From positions 103,147,762-103,211,761 of the forward strand of contig OY740769.1 of the NCBI GenBank assembly GCA_963513935.1: a stretch of DNA of 64,000 bases, in the 5' to 3' direction. Source of the stretch: Aphrophora alni (taxonomy: Eukaryota; Arthropoda; Insecta; Hemiptera; Aphrophoridae). Of the stretch, positions 21,883-35,830 are shown in pieces. Below the pieces are notes generated by a model, which had not been told where the DNA came from, made no database searches, and saw only the letters and a list, made by a program, of their open reading frames with translations. Each line of letters begins with the position of its first letter. Position 1 is the stretch's first letter. A program made the position numbers and the translations under genes.

Positions 21883-23540
21883 TCCCATTTAAACCGTCTA
21901 CATGTTAGCAACATATAGTATGTAAAACACTAAAAATAAATGTCTTTCGCGTAGCAATCGTACTAGTCATGAAAATATAATTGTTTAAAAGATTTTGTCC
22001 CAGTAATGTGGTTGCATGATTACTGGTTATATTAACTCCTCACACTCTACATTTGCTTCAAGTACTGCATTTGAATGGTATGTAATAAATTTAAGTCATT
22101 CGAACGGTGCAAACAATGATTATTAAACAATGACCTTGATTTCTTTTTCTATACGGTTCGGCATTGTTGGTTTAGATTAACCTTTTTTTATTTCAACATT
22201 TTTTTTTTATTGAAATCACTAGTATCATTTTAAGGTATGCCGCTTTCTAGCACAGAAAAACTATTATTATTTTACTAATAGAAAGAATTAGTTTATATAA
22301 GTCAAATATGAAAAGTACGCTGAATTTTATAATACTTTGAGTATGTTTGTTAATGGAATATAAGGTTCGACTAGTCTACACAATGGTGGCAGTCGGAAGA
22401 TTTTATATTACTCTATAACTCCTTCGATGCAGCTTGGCAGACCGAAAGTGTTTTTTTTTAACAATAATAACAAAAACCTATTCTTCAAAGAAGCTAATTC
22501 AATTATATCAACTGCGAGAAATTTTGTTATTTTATCTTCTGACTTAACTTTAAATTATAAAATAGTTCTTAGCAATACAAATGAAGATCAAAATTTACGT
22601 CTTTCAAACATCTTAGCTCTAATGAAGACAAAAGCAAACTATCACAACTTTAATCAGTACGAAACCACCCACCGGCAGAATGCACTCAGTCACATAATCA
22701 GATTTAGTCGCTGCTTGACGATATTCAAAATGTTACAAGTCTGACTTAAATTTCAATTATTAGAACAAGCAGATATTTCTACATAACTAAAAATAGTAAG
22801 TGTGTAATTATTAAAATTAGGAAAGAAAGTATTTTTGTATTTCTGTGAACACTATACCTTGGACTTTTAAGAAATGTTTCTTGTAAAACCCAAAACTGTT
22901 AGCGATCCACCCGATACTCGACACACGACAAAGTTCAGCGAACAAGTAGATAATAACACAACTACAATATTATATGTTAGGTTTGCTTCTTGTATTGTGA
23001 TTGTGATTTACCATGCATTCGTGTATCCATCGATGTTTATATACGTTGAAATGATAACTGTCTTAACTGAAAAAATATCCTTTACCAGTAATACTATTGA
23101 GCGTGGTTGTTCAGCTCGTCAGTCCCGTAAAGAATACGAATATAGAACGTTGTATTGTCTCTGGTTAGCGGTTTAGGTCCCCTTGGTTGGAGTCTGAGTC
23201 TGAAAGCTACCTCGGTTGCAAAAAGTAGTTGCAATGCATCAACTTTTAGTGACGCATAAATAGCCTTATGGCTAACGCCCACTCGGTTTAATATAGAATT
23301 GAGTTTAGTACTTTTATAATTAAATATAAGTCCCACAAGAGAATTTATTATAATAAACATTAAGACCTGATTATCAAGAGTGGTGTTTAATCTGACAGGG
23401 ATAATTGATTTCGTTCTTTAACATCTACAATCAAATCGAACGCAACGAATTAAAAACTTTTCGATTAGTCAGCCAAGAAGATGAGGTGAGGAAAACTACA
23501 GACAAGACTGCAATTTTTTCTTCTAAGATATTAAATAATC
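21883..23540. other. Gene-free stretch with unrecognised open frames
   Basis: The 105-codon frame at 22427-22744 and the 100-codon frame at 22874-23176 show no domain and no codon bias distinct from the background. A somewhat GC-richer segment at about 23100-23290 has open frames on both strands, none recognised; it may be a decayed repeat. Confidence 0.45.
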
Positions 23541-23558
23541 AAATTACCAATACAGTCT

Positions 23559-23562
<4 letters not shown>

Positions 23563-23593
<31 letters not shown>

Positions 23594-23618
23594 TGTATAT
23601 ATATATATATATATACTG

Positions 23619-23681
<63 letters not shown>

Positions 23682-23708
23682 TGTATATATATATATATAT
23701 ATATACTG

Positions 23709-23773
<65 letters not shown>
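23563..23773. repeat. Long (TA)n microsatellite with internal higher-order pattern
   Basis: About 210 bp of alternating TA, broken by CTG at 23593, 23616, 23681 and 23706 and by TGTA at about 23634 and 23722. The two sets are offset by about 88 bp, so a larger unit was duplicated. The Ile-Tyr frames on both strands across it are artefacts. Confidence 0.95.
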
Positions 23774-23775
<2 letters not shown>

Positions 23776-24064
23776 CGGATCTGACAAATACCAGACATTC
23801 GTGTACGAAAAAAGATATAAGAACATTTTGCTGTCTTCCAAAAAAAAAAACATAAATCCAATTTCACTGAATCGTGGAGAGAAAGAGAAGGTTGTAAAAT
23901 TTTGAAGTAATGCATACATTAGATGGCTACGAAATCTAGACACATTGAGTAAATGTAGTGAACAATATCTTAAATGACCCAATACATTATCAGAGTTATG
24001 TAATATTGTATTTGATACATATGGGATCATCTGCCTCCACTCAGCATTGATTCATCATGACATA
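23774..24064. other. Gene-free stretch
   Basis: Nothing recognised; short flank between the TA array and the next repeat. Confidence 0.5.
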
Positions 24065-24330
24065 TATATACTCCAAACAAGTGATCTGATGTATATCAAA
24101 TTTGGTATGTGAGCATATATGGTCAAAATCATAAATTGGGATTTTTTTTTTTTTTTAACTTAACATTTGTGGGTATTTACCATAAGAAGAAAAAAAAATT
24201 AAGGTTTTATTAAAATCCGCTGTAACGATTTTGATCGAGTGAAGCCTCAGAATACCAAAATAAAACAAATTACTATCTATCACTCCAAAGATGTTGGTTC
24301 GTGAGTTATCAGTAAAAAACTAAGTTATCG
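24065..24330 (+). repeat. Dispersed repeat family 1, copy c
   Basis: Contains 'tatcaaatttggtatgtgagcat', given here as ATCAAATTTGGTATGTGAG, 'ccataagaag', 'gtaacgattttgatcgagtg', 'ctatctatcactccaaagatg' and 'gtgagttatcagtaaaaaac', in the same order as the copies at 5.5, 27.1 and 49.1 kb. Confidence 0.6.
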
Positions 24331-25074
24331 GCTAAACTTACTGACTGATAACTAACGAATTGACATTTTCTTTTAAGACTAGTTTCGTTTTGTTTTGTTT
24401 TCGGGATAGCTGAGTTAGAAATTTTTTGCAAGTTTAATTAATTTATTATAGTTGTCTTAAAATAACCTCCGTTTCTATAAAGAAATTCTTTTTAGTTTTA
24501 CTAAAAACTAGGGATTACATTAGGTTGGTTTTAAAAATAGGGGCTGTTATTTCATAAAGGAAAAGTTTTGATAAATTTAAGTGTAAGTTAAAGAATAAAC
24601 TATAAGAGACCTATGAATATTTACGTCCAAAATGAAGTGCAAAACCGACCATAATCAATAATATAGTTTATAAATAAATTTAAAAATATTAAAATCAACC
24701 CAGACGGCCAATGGTTTTATGTATGGTGTTATTAAAATTACTGGTGAAACATAACATTATTTCATACAAATATATTTACATGTTCAAAACATTGGTTAGG
24801 TAATAAAGCTACCTGTTTTATGACAATTGTATTCATATAAATTGGACCGATTCTTATAAAATCAACATTTTCATAATTTTAAAATTTTTATTTTGACGGG
24901 GATTTTTATTTGTGTTTATTATTATTTTTGATTTGATACTTCTTTGTCATATGTATAATAATAAGCACCATCTATTTTTAATTCAGAGCAAAGTATGAAT
25001 CTAGAAGCAAGATTAACATTAAAACAATCTATTATATGCTTGAGATATATAATAATTAAAAAAAATAATAATAA

Positions 25075-25114
<40 letters not shown>

Positions 25115-27079
25115 CTTCTTATCATACATCTGGAAATCATGAGTTATAAAACAACCTAAATTTTCTTTCACATATGAAGTTATTCATTAGGAGTATAATA
25201 ATTTAACCTTCAAGGACACAAGGCTCAATAAGATGAGATAGACTCATTTAGAAGGGGATTAAATTGTCTTGCCCGGCCTAACCCAGACACAATTCATTTG
25301 GCACCACAAGTTTGGACAAATATTTTTTTCTCTCTAGTTGGCAGAATTATTACCGGTTCCTTGGTAATATTTACTCATTATATTTGAAAACCATCATGAA
25401 AATCAATTCAATTAAAGAGACGATAAAAATAATCTATATGTAATTTTAAATGATTTTTCTTTAAATAAATTTCATGTATTTATTTGATAATTGAATTTGG
25501 TTAACAAATATTTCTAACCAGATTTTTCCAAAATAATGTCCATTAAAATATTAGCTGAACGGGCATTAATTAATGTATTTATATTTTACTAATTTTGAAG
25601 ACACTCGCTTCCCCTTTTTTTTCTTTCCGGATGTTGAACATTACTTTTTCCCTGAGTTTTATTCTAATTAAAGCAACAAATTAATATTTTAATGAAGTTG
25701 CCTACGTAATAAATTTTAAAGTACTCCTTTCTCAATATCCTAGCATGAAAATGTGGATCCTAGAACGGATCTGGTAGGAATTTCTAATACACAGAGTTAT
25801 TTGATGGACCACTCGTATTAAATAATTGATCAAAATTGGTTGACCTTATTAAAATTCAACTAATTCGATATTACACTAACTTAGATATAAACAATCATAG
25901 GGACAACATATGGTCTTCCAAAACGACACTTTTAGGATAGTATAGATTTTTTTAAAAACATTGTAAAGAGAAACATTTAATGACCAATTCAAAATGGGGG
26001 TCCTAAATGTAAAACAAAATGCGTCTCAAGTGTTCTCTCTAAAAGTCTTTAAATAGACAAACAAACAAAGACTGGATTTTTGTAGCTCTTAATATTTTTC
26101 AATCAAAGTAAAAAAACCATTTTGGAGTTTTCTGGAATAAAATAAAATCACTTTAGATAATAATTTGTAAAATACCACTGGCTCGGTTATTATTTGATTC
26201 TGTATAAACCATAAAGTAGACTGTATAACGAATAAAATATAATAAATAAAATGCATTTCTGATAACAATTCAACATTTTCTATTCTACTTAATAGTTGGG
26301 TAACACACTACAAAATAACAGTTTCTTAACAAATATTGCCGCTATGATATAAACAACTAATTACATTTGAGTACCTCAAATACCTTAGCCACAAAAGGAA
26401 TTAAAATTGTGTTTAGTCACTACTTCCGTCTTGTCTGTACTAGTTATATACAAAATTGTATTCAAATGGATTGTAAATTGTATAAATAATCAGTGATAAA
26501 TTCAGATTTCAGAAGATACTAAAGAAATGTTGCTCCAATAAACAAGAAAACGACACAACTGTAAGATAGAATTTTACAATAAAAATTGTTGTTTATAGTA
26601 ACCATATACTCTGTTGACTCAGTCTAATACATATGAACAAAGCAAAAAAAAATAATGTTTCAAAAAGAGAAAGGGAAATAAAAAAACTGTAATTTAAAAT
26701 GGCCAAGTCTATCTCGGAAGTAATTTATCTAGCCTCAAAACTTGGCCGAGAAACAATGATATTTTTCATCAGAATAGGCTAAATTTCCCTTTGTCTTTTT
26801 ATTTTAGAAGAGAAACTTCATCACTGTTTAACGTGCAGATAGGTTTTCGAAATATTTGTGATTGAAGATATTTTGTTACCTAAACTGATGCATTGTTATC
26901 AGTAGTATTTGTCTATTAATTGAAATAATATTAACACTTTTTATACTAGTATAGAATAATTTTTCCTTTATCACATAAACCTGAATATAGAAAGTTATGT
27001 GTTGGTGAAAAAACGGATGTTGGTTGAGTTTTTTGTGGAAATATCTGTTTATAGGGCCCTGAAGTCCAAAAAAGTGGGT
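24331..27079. other. Gene-free stretch
   Basis: Contains a (TA)n array at 25076-25111. No gene or RNA recognised. Confidence 0.5.
25076..25111. repeat. (TA)n microsatellite
   Basis: About 18 TA units preceded by an AAT-rich run. Confidence 0.95.
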
Positions 27080-27345
27080 TTATAAATAATTGTGTCTGTC
27101 GTTTTTGCAGTGCTTTACAACTCAAGAGAATATAGATGGATATTGTTCAAATTCTGCACGTGGGGATATTGTGGATTTATATGATAACTCAAAATTTGGG
27201 GACAGCTGCCATAACAACAAATAAATGTTCAGATATTCTCAAAATCAAATCTAACCGATTTCGATTAAAATATTAATTAAATTTAGTATCTAAAGATAAA
27301 CAAACATATAGATTGGCATCTTCTACGAAATACCGGATCGGATGA
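27080..27345 (+). repeat. Dispersed repeat family 1, copy d
   Basis: Contains 'tgtctgtcgtttttgcagtgctttacaa' (split: TGTCTGTCG, GCAGTGCTTTACAA), 'ctcaaaatttggggacagctgccata', 'ttagtatctaaagataa' and 'ggcatcttctacgaaatac'. It is one of the fullest copies and shows the family's left end. Confidence 0.6.
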
Positions 27346-29348
27346 TATAAGTAAAAAAAATGGATGTATCTTATGAGTTTACTGTTATAAATAATAACAC
27401 AGATTCCATAAAATTGCCTGCCTGATATATTCAAGCATTCAAGACATGTGAAGAGTAATTAATAGCTTATTAACTCTTGGGGAGGGGACTCTATGGGACA
27501 AGCTTGGGCTCTACTATAATTTATAAATAGGCTTATCTTTCATTTTAAAATTCTCAAACTTTTATCGTAATTTATCTATAAACTTAAGCAAAACCTAATT
27601 TTAAAAACACAAACTAGGCCTGAGCAGTCAAAACTAAAACTAAGTCTATAACCTATAAAAAAATTCTACTCTAAATAATAGTCAATACCCACTGCTCGGA
27701 TCTAGTTTTAGGCTTCGGTTCTTTTTCTTGGGTAATGGATTAAATTTAGTTTCCAACTCGGCCCTATGGTTATAGTCTATGCGGGTGTTTATCATATTAA
27801 ATATGATCTAGGTTTCATACTTTATAGCGAGCGTTCATTTATAATCGCGAAATGTGTAATTTTTATACACACATGTCCCATTAAACCGTATTAATAATAT
27901 GTATAATCCATCATTAACTAATAACTTCAAAACCAGAACTAATATGAAATTCGTTGTAGTTATAAAATCATACTGACTAAAGTATTTTTTTATCCTGTTA
28001 AGTATCATTAAGTTATTTTTACTTAAAATTTGTGTTTTAATACAATTTATAGTTGGATATTTATTGAAATATTCTTTCCTAATATACCAGTTTCTGTACA
28101 TTTCAGTGAGAAAATAGTAAACTTTCAGGAGGCTGTAAATTAATGAACACCAATTAAGGAATTATTGCATTTAGATATAATATTGCAACTTAGTTTAAAT
28201 AATAACACTTTAATTATATAATCTAAAGTCAAGTATCAAAAACAATTTCAAACGTGTTAGTATGTAAGATAATAAATTCAATTTTTGAATGAAAAATAAA
28301 CGACGAAGAGTATATAAATTTGATGTCAGAAATCATTGTCAAAATAAAATTTAAACATCTTAGATAAATCGATTATCATAAGAAGCACACATATGGAAAA
28401 TTAAATAGTTGTAGAGGAATTACTAACAATGGAAAAATCTTGGGGAAGCTACGATTTTCAGTTGCATAGATAATATCAATCCACATTGAAATATATTAGC
28501 CATTCAAAATGATTAACCTTAGTGACAAGATATACATTATCGACGATCTGTTGTTTGTTGGGTAAGTAGAAGTGGAGGTTTGTGATTCTTATAATAAAAA
28601 TACAAAATATTTGTTAAATCAGTCAAAAAATAGATAATCAATTTCATGTTATTACCCAGTTATTATTAAATATAAGAATAATTTATAATTAAAAGGAAAA
28701 TCTAAGGATATTAAGAGTTTGAACTTTGAAGCAATTATAGGAGAAACGGATTTCTCACTAATCAGTGCTTAGACAACAAGACAAGTTACATAATTTATAT
28801 GAATAATATCATTTATAGCTAAAAGTTCATGAATACGAGCCAAAATAGTTGTTTTCATAATTATATTATATTTTAGTTCTTCATTTTTTTCACTTTACTA
28901 ATTAATACTTCAAGCATTGAGCCAAGATGAACGTAATTTAAGTTGTTTGTTGATTAATTTAATTATAACTTGAGAAATGAGTTGTAATTGCTCTTTTTTA
29001 TTTTTATATTCTCAAGTCATTTTATTTGGAGTTTTCTTTGTAAATAACTTGATGTATATCCAAGAATTACAAGAATAGAGGAACAAATGGCTAAATCTAT
29101 AAAGGCTGAAATTGGCAATCCAGCCTTCATCAATGGCAATTTATTTTGTTTCCAAAGTTTCCCTCAAGACTACTTCTATTACATTAGGAGGAGCTTTCCT
29201 TAGTTCAGCCTATATTTAATATTGTTCATTTTCTTAAATTTGTGTTTTTAAGATTTCTGTATTTCTTCAAATTATTGTAGATATATTCATTACTCACCAT
29301 AAACAAATTTTAATATAATACATAATCTTTATTTAAGGTAACCTGGTT

Positions 29349-29394
<46 letters not shown>

Positions 29395-31058
29395 CTTTTG
29401 TTTATGAATGAATATAATTTATTTTTTAATTATAATTATTTAGTACATTGGTGCTTTTTGTGTAATAACATGTACAAAAAAACATTTTAAACTACTTTAA
29501 AACAGAGTAAAGAAATAGGGAAAACAATCCAATGTAAAGATTTGTTTTGATTGGAATAATATAATGAAAAAAAATTTTCTAAGACATAATGAAACGCATC
29601 TCGTAAAATACAAACAAACGAGTCAATTGTCCGGGTATTAATATGTACACTTGGCTTTCAAAAGTAAAAAATATAGTTGAAATAAAGACAATTCTAAATT
29701 AGTTATAAATTAAACAAAACACTATTATTGCTAATATTAAATTATTATATTAAAAAAAACTAGCTTCTAAAATTAGTGTCCTTTCAACCCCACAATCAAA
29801 GAAGAATCTAAACAAAATATATATATATATATATACGAACTATAAGAAGTAACCTTAACTAAAATGAAATATTCTTCTGGATGAAAAAAATATTAATTTT
29901 GTTCAAATTATAAATTTCTCTTCAGTATTGCACTGTGCCAAATTAAAACTAAACTTCCATTTTACAAATTCTATTTTTAATATATAACTTTATATATTTT
30001 GGCATAAAGATAAAACAACTTCTGGGCTATGTATGAAAAATATTTCCTACAAATTAATTTATTTCGTTTAGATACAGTCATGCTGAAATAATACCTCAAG
30101 TTTATCTTTTGAAGCTTAGTTTTGCAATGAAGGTTACGATTCATTAGTATAGAGGCGTAATGAAGATTATTCTCCCAATTCTAACAATTAGGATTATTAC
30201 TACCTTCTAAATGTAAACAATAATGATAACTATGAATGTACAACTTTATTAGGTAATTTTATAACTTTCAACATCTTACTTTAACAATTAACGGCACATC
30301 CTTTATTTGTAGTTTCTTTCTATCAATAAACAAGGTAGATTCCAAAGACAGATATTATTAAAGATAATCAATGAAGGGGTATGATAGTTGCCTACTGGCT
30401 TAGAAAAAAGTACCTGATAGAGATTGTAGTTCTCATATCAGTTCTTTGTATGTTGAATATTCCTTTCTTAATCATTGAGGAGAAAGATCTATGTAATCGG
30501 TCGGTCTAAGTTTAAGAAAATAACTGATTTTGTTACAATCTGTATGAGGTATACTTAAACGAAATATGAAGAGCTTGGTGTGGACATGTTGACTACAAAG
30601 GACGTTCAAGATATAATAAGGGCTTTCATGTTCTGATCGGTTTGGTTCGATAAAGATTGAGACATTGTTTTCTGGATGAGGTGGTGGTTAGATGAGCCCT
30701 TTGAGGTTTTACAACAGAGTTATAATGCCCTCCACATAAAAGTAGGTGTTCCAAAAATAAACGTGTTTCATTCAAATCGGTTAATTAATAGTCAAGCTAT
30801 TAGCAATTTAAATTAAGTAGAGGGATTATTTAAAACCACCTTGTGGATTTAGGAAGTTATAATCTGTATATACTCGTATTCTATGACAAAACGTATTACA
30901 ACAATTATTTGATCTGGTTATTAGTTAAACCTAGCTTTATATTTCTTGTTTCCTATTCATACCTATGAATATTTAATGCGATTATCTTACTAACTGAATT
31001 TCCTTTGGTCACAAGAAAATTAATCGTTATTGCAAAAAATTCCAGTTGGGATAGTTAC

Positions 31059-31065
<7 letters not shown>
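27346..31065. other. Gene-free stretch
   Basis: Contains (TA)n arrays at 29352-29392 and 29815-29835. The 88-codon minus frame at 27835-28101 is AT-rich and unrecognised. Confidence 0.5.
29352..29392. repeat. (TA)n microsatellite
   Basis: About 20 TA units. Confidence 0.95.

Positions 31066-31154
<89 letters not shown>
31066..31154. repeat. (GA)n microsatellite followed by a G-run
   Basis: About 80 bp of uninterrupted AG/GA dinucleotides ending in seven Gs. It is an all-purine strand able to form triplex DNA, and the longest GC-containing simple repeat in the window. Confidence 0.95.
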
Positions 31155-31155
<1 letters not shown>

Positions 31156-33341
31156 ATGGAGAAGGGGGAACGTAAAACGTGACTTTGATTTCATCAAAAC
31201 GTACTCTTACTCTTAATCCTCTTTTACTTTATTTTGTAGCCTGTGTGTTATTTGCCTGTAAAAAAGTTTATAAACCTACTCAAAATTTTCCTTTAATTGA
31301 ACATCTGAGAAGTCTACAAAAATGTTATTAACGGATTCATATTATCCGACAAATCTGATCCATCAAACCCCCAAAGAATTTTATCGAAATATAAAAAATG
31401 TAAACTAATATAATCAGCAGGAAATTATTTATAAAGACCTAAAAACCGATTTTAGAAAAAAAAAAAAAAGAAGATAATAAATGATATTTATACAGAGTGC
31501 TTCGTTATTAACCGAGATAAATTAGGAAGGTGATAGAGGACCTAAGAATAAGCAAATGAATTCATTTAAATTTGTGCTCAAGAACGATTAGTTTTCCGTC
31601 TGTTTGTTGTTTTTTAAAAAATACATTTTTAGATTTGTACTACATCCGGTTTACATGGTATTTTGAATAGCTTATGTTTACCGGCAACTCTGATGATTTG
31701 TGGCATACATGTGTTTTAAACTCAGAAGTAAGATTTTACACACTTGTATCATTTTGTAAAACATAATTCTGGTTATTTACCTTTGTAGTAGTGCGTAGGG
31801 ACATATAAGCTGGAATAGAAGACCCTTTATATTATATATGAAGGTACGATGAATGTTTTCATAGTTTAAAATGTTATTAAATTCTTTATCTTAGCAGTCA
31901 TATAAAAGATACACCTAATTGTCTCTGCTTTCTATGGGTAAAGACACACGGATAATGTATTAAAAACCAAATATCAGTCTCATATCTACGTATAATCTAT
32001 ACATAAAATATGGATTAATACATTTTGTGTCTTTTTCTCTTTCCTTAAACTTGCCTACAATAAGGAAAAACTTTTTTTAATTTATCAAAAAACTCTAAAG
32101 AAGGGTTGTGTGCGTATAAGAACTGTAAATGGTGACTTGATGGAAGAAATATTTTAAGAACAAATAAAGTGTTTATTGTGGAAAATAAACTTGTTTCTTT
32201 AATGATTAACGGTACCATAAGTGAACTCATTTCAAGTGAAAATATCTTATATGTTTATATATGACCTAGATAAGAATAAAGTAACGAAATTCTTTTTCAA
32301 TCATCATACTCAATGTTGATAAAATCGAATTGTTTTATTATTTTGTCAGCTAAGGTACGAATAATTGTGAGTAAATTTATTAAAATCGGCCCACGGATTG
32401 TAGACCACTAAAATAATACAGATCGCAGACATTATTCCAAAACCCACCACTATTTGTAGACTTCAAAACTGATATATTCCCCAAAATCGTGACATCGGTT
32501 ACATGTAGAAAAGTGAAGATACCATCATAAAGTCTTTTTTTATTTAGGCTATTTTTAAACTTATACTACAAACAACAAATAAAAATGTGATACTTCCAAA
32601 CTGTGCCTGATTTCGAAGACATTTCTGAACTTTCGTAGCTTGACATTAATAACTGATCAGATGATCACTGGGGAGAAACACAGGGATTAGAGTTTTTATA
32701 CAGAAAAACAATCTTGTTAGACGCTCCTTATTGACAAGCTGCTACGACTTTTTGATTTTTATCCGCCCCAATCCAACAACATTACGAAATTCAGCAAATA
32801 ATTAACTTAGTTTTGAACAACAATCCTTTTCATGAAACAAATATAAAATAAAGTAAAACTCTTGCTGACGTGTAGAATGATAATTTTTTTTAATAAAAAA
32901 ATATTGTGCGTATTACTTTTTTTACTATCTCCTCCCTTACAAGTGATATGTGTATGGTGACGAGGAACATGACATAATGTATGATCTATACGAAATCGAA
33001 ACTAATTGAAATGGAGCAATTTAATGTTGCCTACTGATCAATCATGTATCTCAACGAATAATATATATTGTATATTGTTATAAACAAGTTAGTTTTCTTT
33101 AGCAAAATTAGATTTAAATCGTTACGGACCATTTTGAGAAATGGAGTCTTTCATAACAGCTTCATGGCAGTTTTGTAATTAAAAATACTTGAAACAATTT
33201 AATTTTCATAAAACACAACAAATTCTAAAATTCTACAATTTACTGTGTCATCGTTTCGCCAGTTATGACCTTTACGAGCCAGCTTAACACAGACTAACTA
33301 TATATATTTATACCTTGTGTCCCAACCAAAAGTTATGCACA
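31155..33341. other. Gene-free stretch
   Basis: Nothing supported; the 61-codon minus frame at 32045-32230 is unrecognised. Confidence 0.5.
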
Positions 33342-33545
33342 GGTTCAATAACTTGAAAACCAAAAATGATATTTTATATTATGTTTCTTCTGATGATAAA
33401 AAACTAATTTTTGGCAAATGAGTTATTTTTACCTGTCTCCAAAAAGGGGAGTTTGGGGGGCAACTAAGTAATCTTAAATAAAAACCCCCAATGATTGACC
33501 CCTCATCGTTAAGAGCTTAAATACATCTGAACAAACTATAGGTAA
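33342..33545 (+). repeat. Dispersed repeat family 4, copy a (inverted partner at 34.1 kb)
   Basis: Shares with the minus strand of 34084-34310 the ordered blocks ACTTGAAAACCAAAAA, GATATTTTATAT, TTTTTGGCAAATGAG, TTTTTACCTGT, AATCTTAAAT and a C-run. The two copies are inverted with about 540 bp between them. Confidence 0.7.
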
Positions 33546-34083
33546 TTTGCATATATCTAAAATTGTAGCCGTTTAAATATTTGAAACGGCTAGTTTACTT
33601 TATTTCATTCACAATTAGATGACGTATAAGGGATCAAAATGTATTAAAAACATTTGTGACTGTTGGTTATAATCATAATTACTATTATTTAATATTTGCA
33701 TTTAATAGTATGAATTCCTATTACAGGGTGTACACAAGTGATATGTTAGTTGATGTAATTTTAATATTTAATTTTGCAAAGCAGATTTTCCCAAGTTGTC
33801 CAACATATGAACAAATACAACAGTAGATTTCGAGAGGTGTAGGTTTTAGTGGGCTTTCCACTTTTACAAAAAAGAAATAATGGAAAGGTAATTAATACAA
33901 TAAATCATTCAAATTTCTTTCCACACTCTCTACAGCGGCTATATATATATTAGTATTATGATTACAACATTACATTTTTATCCCATATTATCGCCTTCTA
34001 ATTAATTTTGATTGTAATAAATAAAGTTAAATATCTGTTTGAAATATTTAAACTGCCCCCATTTTCGATAGGAGCAAGATATC

Positions 34084-34310
34084 GACCTCAAGTGAGTATT
34101 TTAATAAATAAGCCCTTTACCGTAAGAGGTAACTATATGGGGGGGGATTACATTTAAGATTATTGAGTTACCTCCCTCCCCCTAAAATCCCATTATTGGC
34201 GAACAGGTAAAAACATCTCATTTGCCAAAAAGTGTTGTTTATTTTCACCAGAGAGAACATATAAAATATCTTTTTTCTATATTTTTTTGGTTTTCAAGTT
34301 ATAATATGTG
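34084..34310 (-). repeat. Dispersed repeat family 4, copy b
   Basis: Inverted copy of 33342-33545. It keeps the GGGGGAGG/CCCCCC tract and the TTTTTGGCAAATGAG block. The pair could be ends of one element or two independent insertions. Confidence 0.7.
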
Positions 34311-34480
34311 GACTACATAGTAAATTTGCATACAAAGTAAAGGTCATGCAGAATGTAAGGGAGGGGTATGCTAGAGCTTATGTATTAAGAGGTTGAAGAA
34401 GAGTAAATTTGTATTCTAACTGACCTTTGTGAGACTACCGTTTTTACAAAATAACCTCTTAATCAATAAAATGTCCAGAT

Positions 34481-34482
<2 letters not shown>

Positions 34483-34520
<38 letters not shown>
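34483..34520 (-). repeat. Poly-T run (poly-A on the minus strand)
   Basis: About 38 Ts. It may be the tail of a minus-strand retroelement whose body would lie to the right; none was recognised there. Confidence 0.8.
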
Positions 34521-34526
<6 letters not shown>

Positions 34527-35767
34527 TGCATTTACACGAAGATTGTTAAAATAATATTAGAACCAAAATCTGACGATACGTGACTTTTAAATGGTACGAA
34601 AACCCTAGTTTCATAACCCAACCACACAACTTATTTCAAATTCATAACTGTTTGGCCTTACATAAGATACATACAAATATTACACATCAGTTTTGTGTGT
34701 TCATTTTATCAATTTTTTCCTACAATATACCTTAAATTGTTTTTAGAATAAAGTGATTATTCTTTTCTAAATTATTCACACCGTAATGATAAATTTACCA
34801 AAGTACTTAATTTTCGATGACATTTTCATTTCGTTTTATGAAAACTAACAGTTTTGAATATAAGATATTTATCGTTGTGTTTTAAATTTATATTTTTAAC
34901 ATTTTATATATGATGTGAATTATATATCCATTATTTGTAGTAATTTGTTTAATAGAAGTGAGTTCTTTACAATAATCGTTATTCGACATTGGGATGTTAA
35001 GAAAATGGTGCAAGATACTATGGAAAGGATCCAATTTGTGACTAAATGGATGTTGCGATGTAGCATGTATAAAATGATCAGTAAACGGAAGTTTTCTAAA
35101 AATACTGATCTTATCGGTACCATCTTAAATTTGTATAGTGAGGTCCAGAAAATGGATTTGATTTTGTTACAACATTTCCATATTGAATTGTATTGACTTA
35201 TTAATATAATTAAAAATAATAAAAAACATTAACTAAAGCTGACGGTTAGTTCCTTCAAATAAACAAAAACCGTCGTCTACACACTATACCAATATTTACT
35301 GTAAAATTTAAACGGGTTTTTACTGACAAAAACTTTTTATTAATATCTGTCCATGAAAATCTCGACTAGTAATAGAGATAAGGGTGACTTCATTGCCAAT
35401 ACTTAAACTTGTAGTTCTACCAAGTATCTTCATTCCTTAGCATAAGTAGTATAATTTAATTTTAAATTCAAATAATCAAAGTAGAGAAATTACCTAATTT
35501 GTACAGAAGCAACACTTCCAAGCAGAATGGATTATGAACTTATTGTCAGGTGATTTTGTTACACCCACTTAACTATCTAAGTAAATGTCCTTATTACTTC
35601 AAACTATACTTTTCTTTTAATAGGTTGAAAGTACGATAATACCTTCATTTTTTATTTCCTCTGATAAAATAACGTAGAAAAATTTATGTGATGGGTTAAA
35701 AAATCTATCTCTCACTTTAATATATCCATTTTGAATTATTTTGAATTTAAGAAAACTTTTTTTTAAT

Positions 35768-35830
35768 GTTGTCTGTCGTCTATGCAGTTCTTTACAAGTT
35801 CAAGTGTGTGAATCTATTTAAACCAGGTAC
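35768..35830 (+). repeat. Dispersed repeat family 1, partial copy
   Basis: Only the left block survives: TTGTCTGTCGTCTATGCAG, TTCTTTACAAGTTCAAG, close to the left end of the copy at 27.1 kb. Confidence 0.45.

Noticed and set aside
22427..22744. 105-codon open frame
   Set aside because: Asn/Lys/Leu-rich translation of AT-rich DNA with no recognisable motif and no splice context.
23405..24030. Open frames of 123-166 codons on both strands with long Ile-Tyr runs
   Set aside because: They are translations of the (TA)n array; similar Ile-Tyr runs appear at 25.1, 46.3 and 52.3 kb for the same reason.
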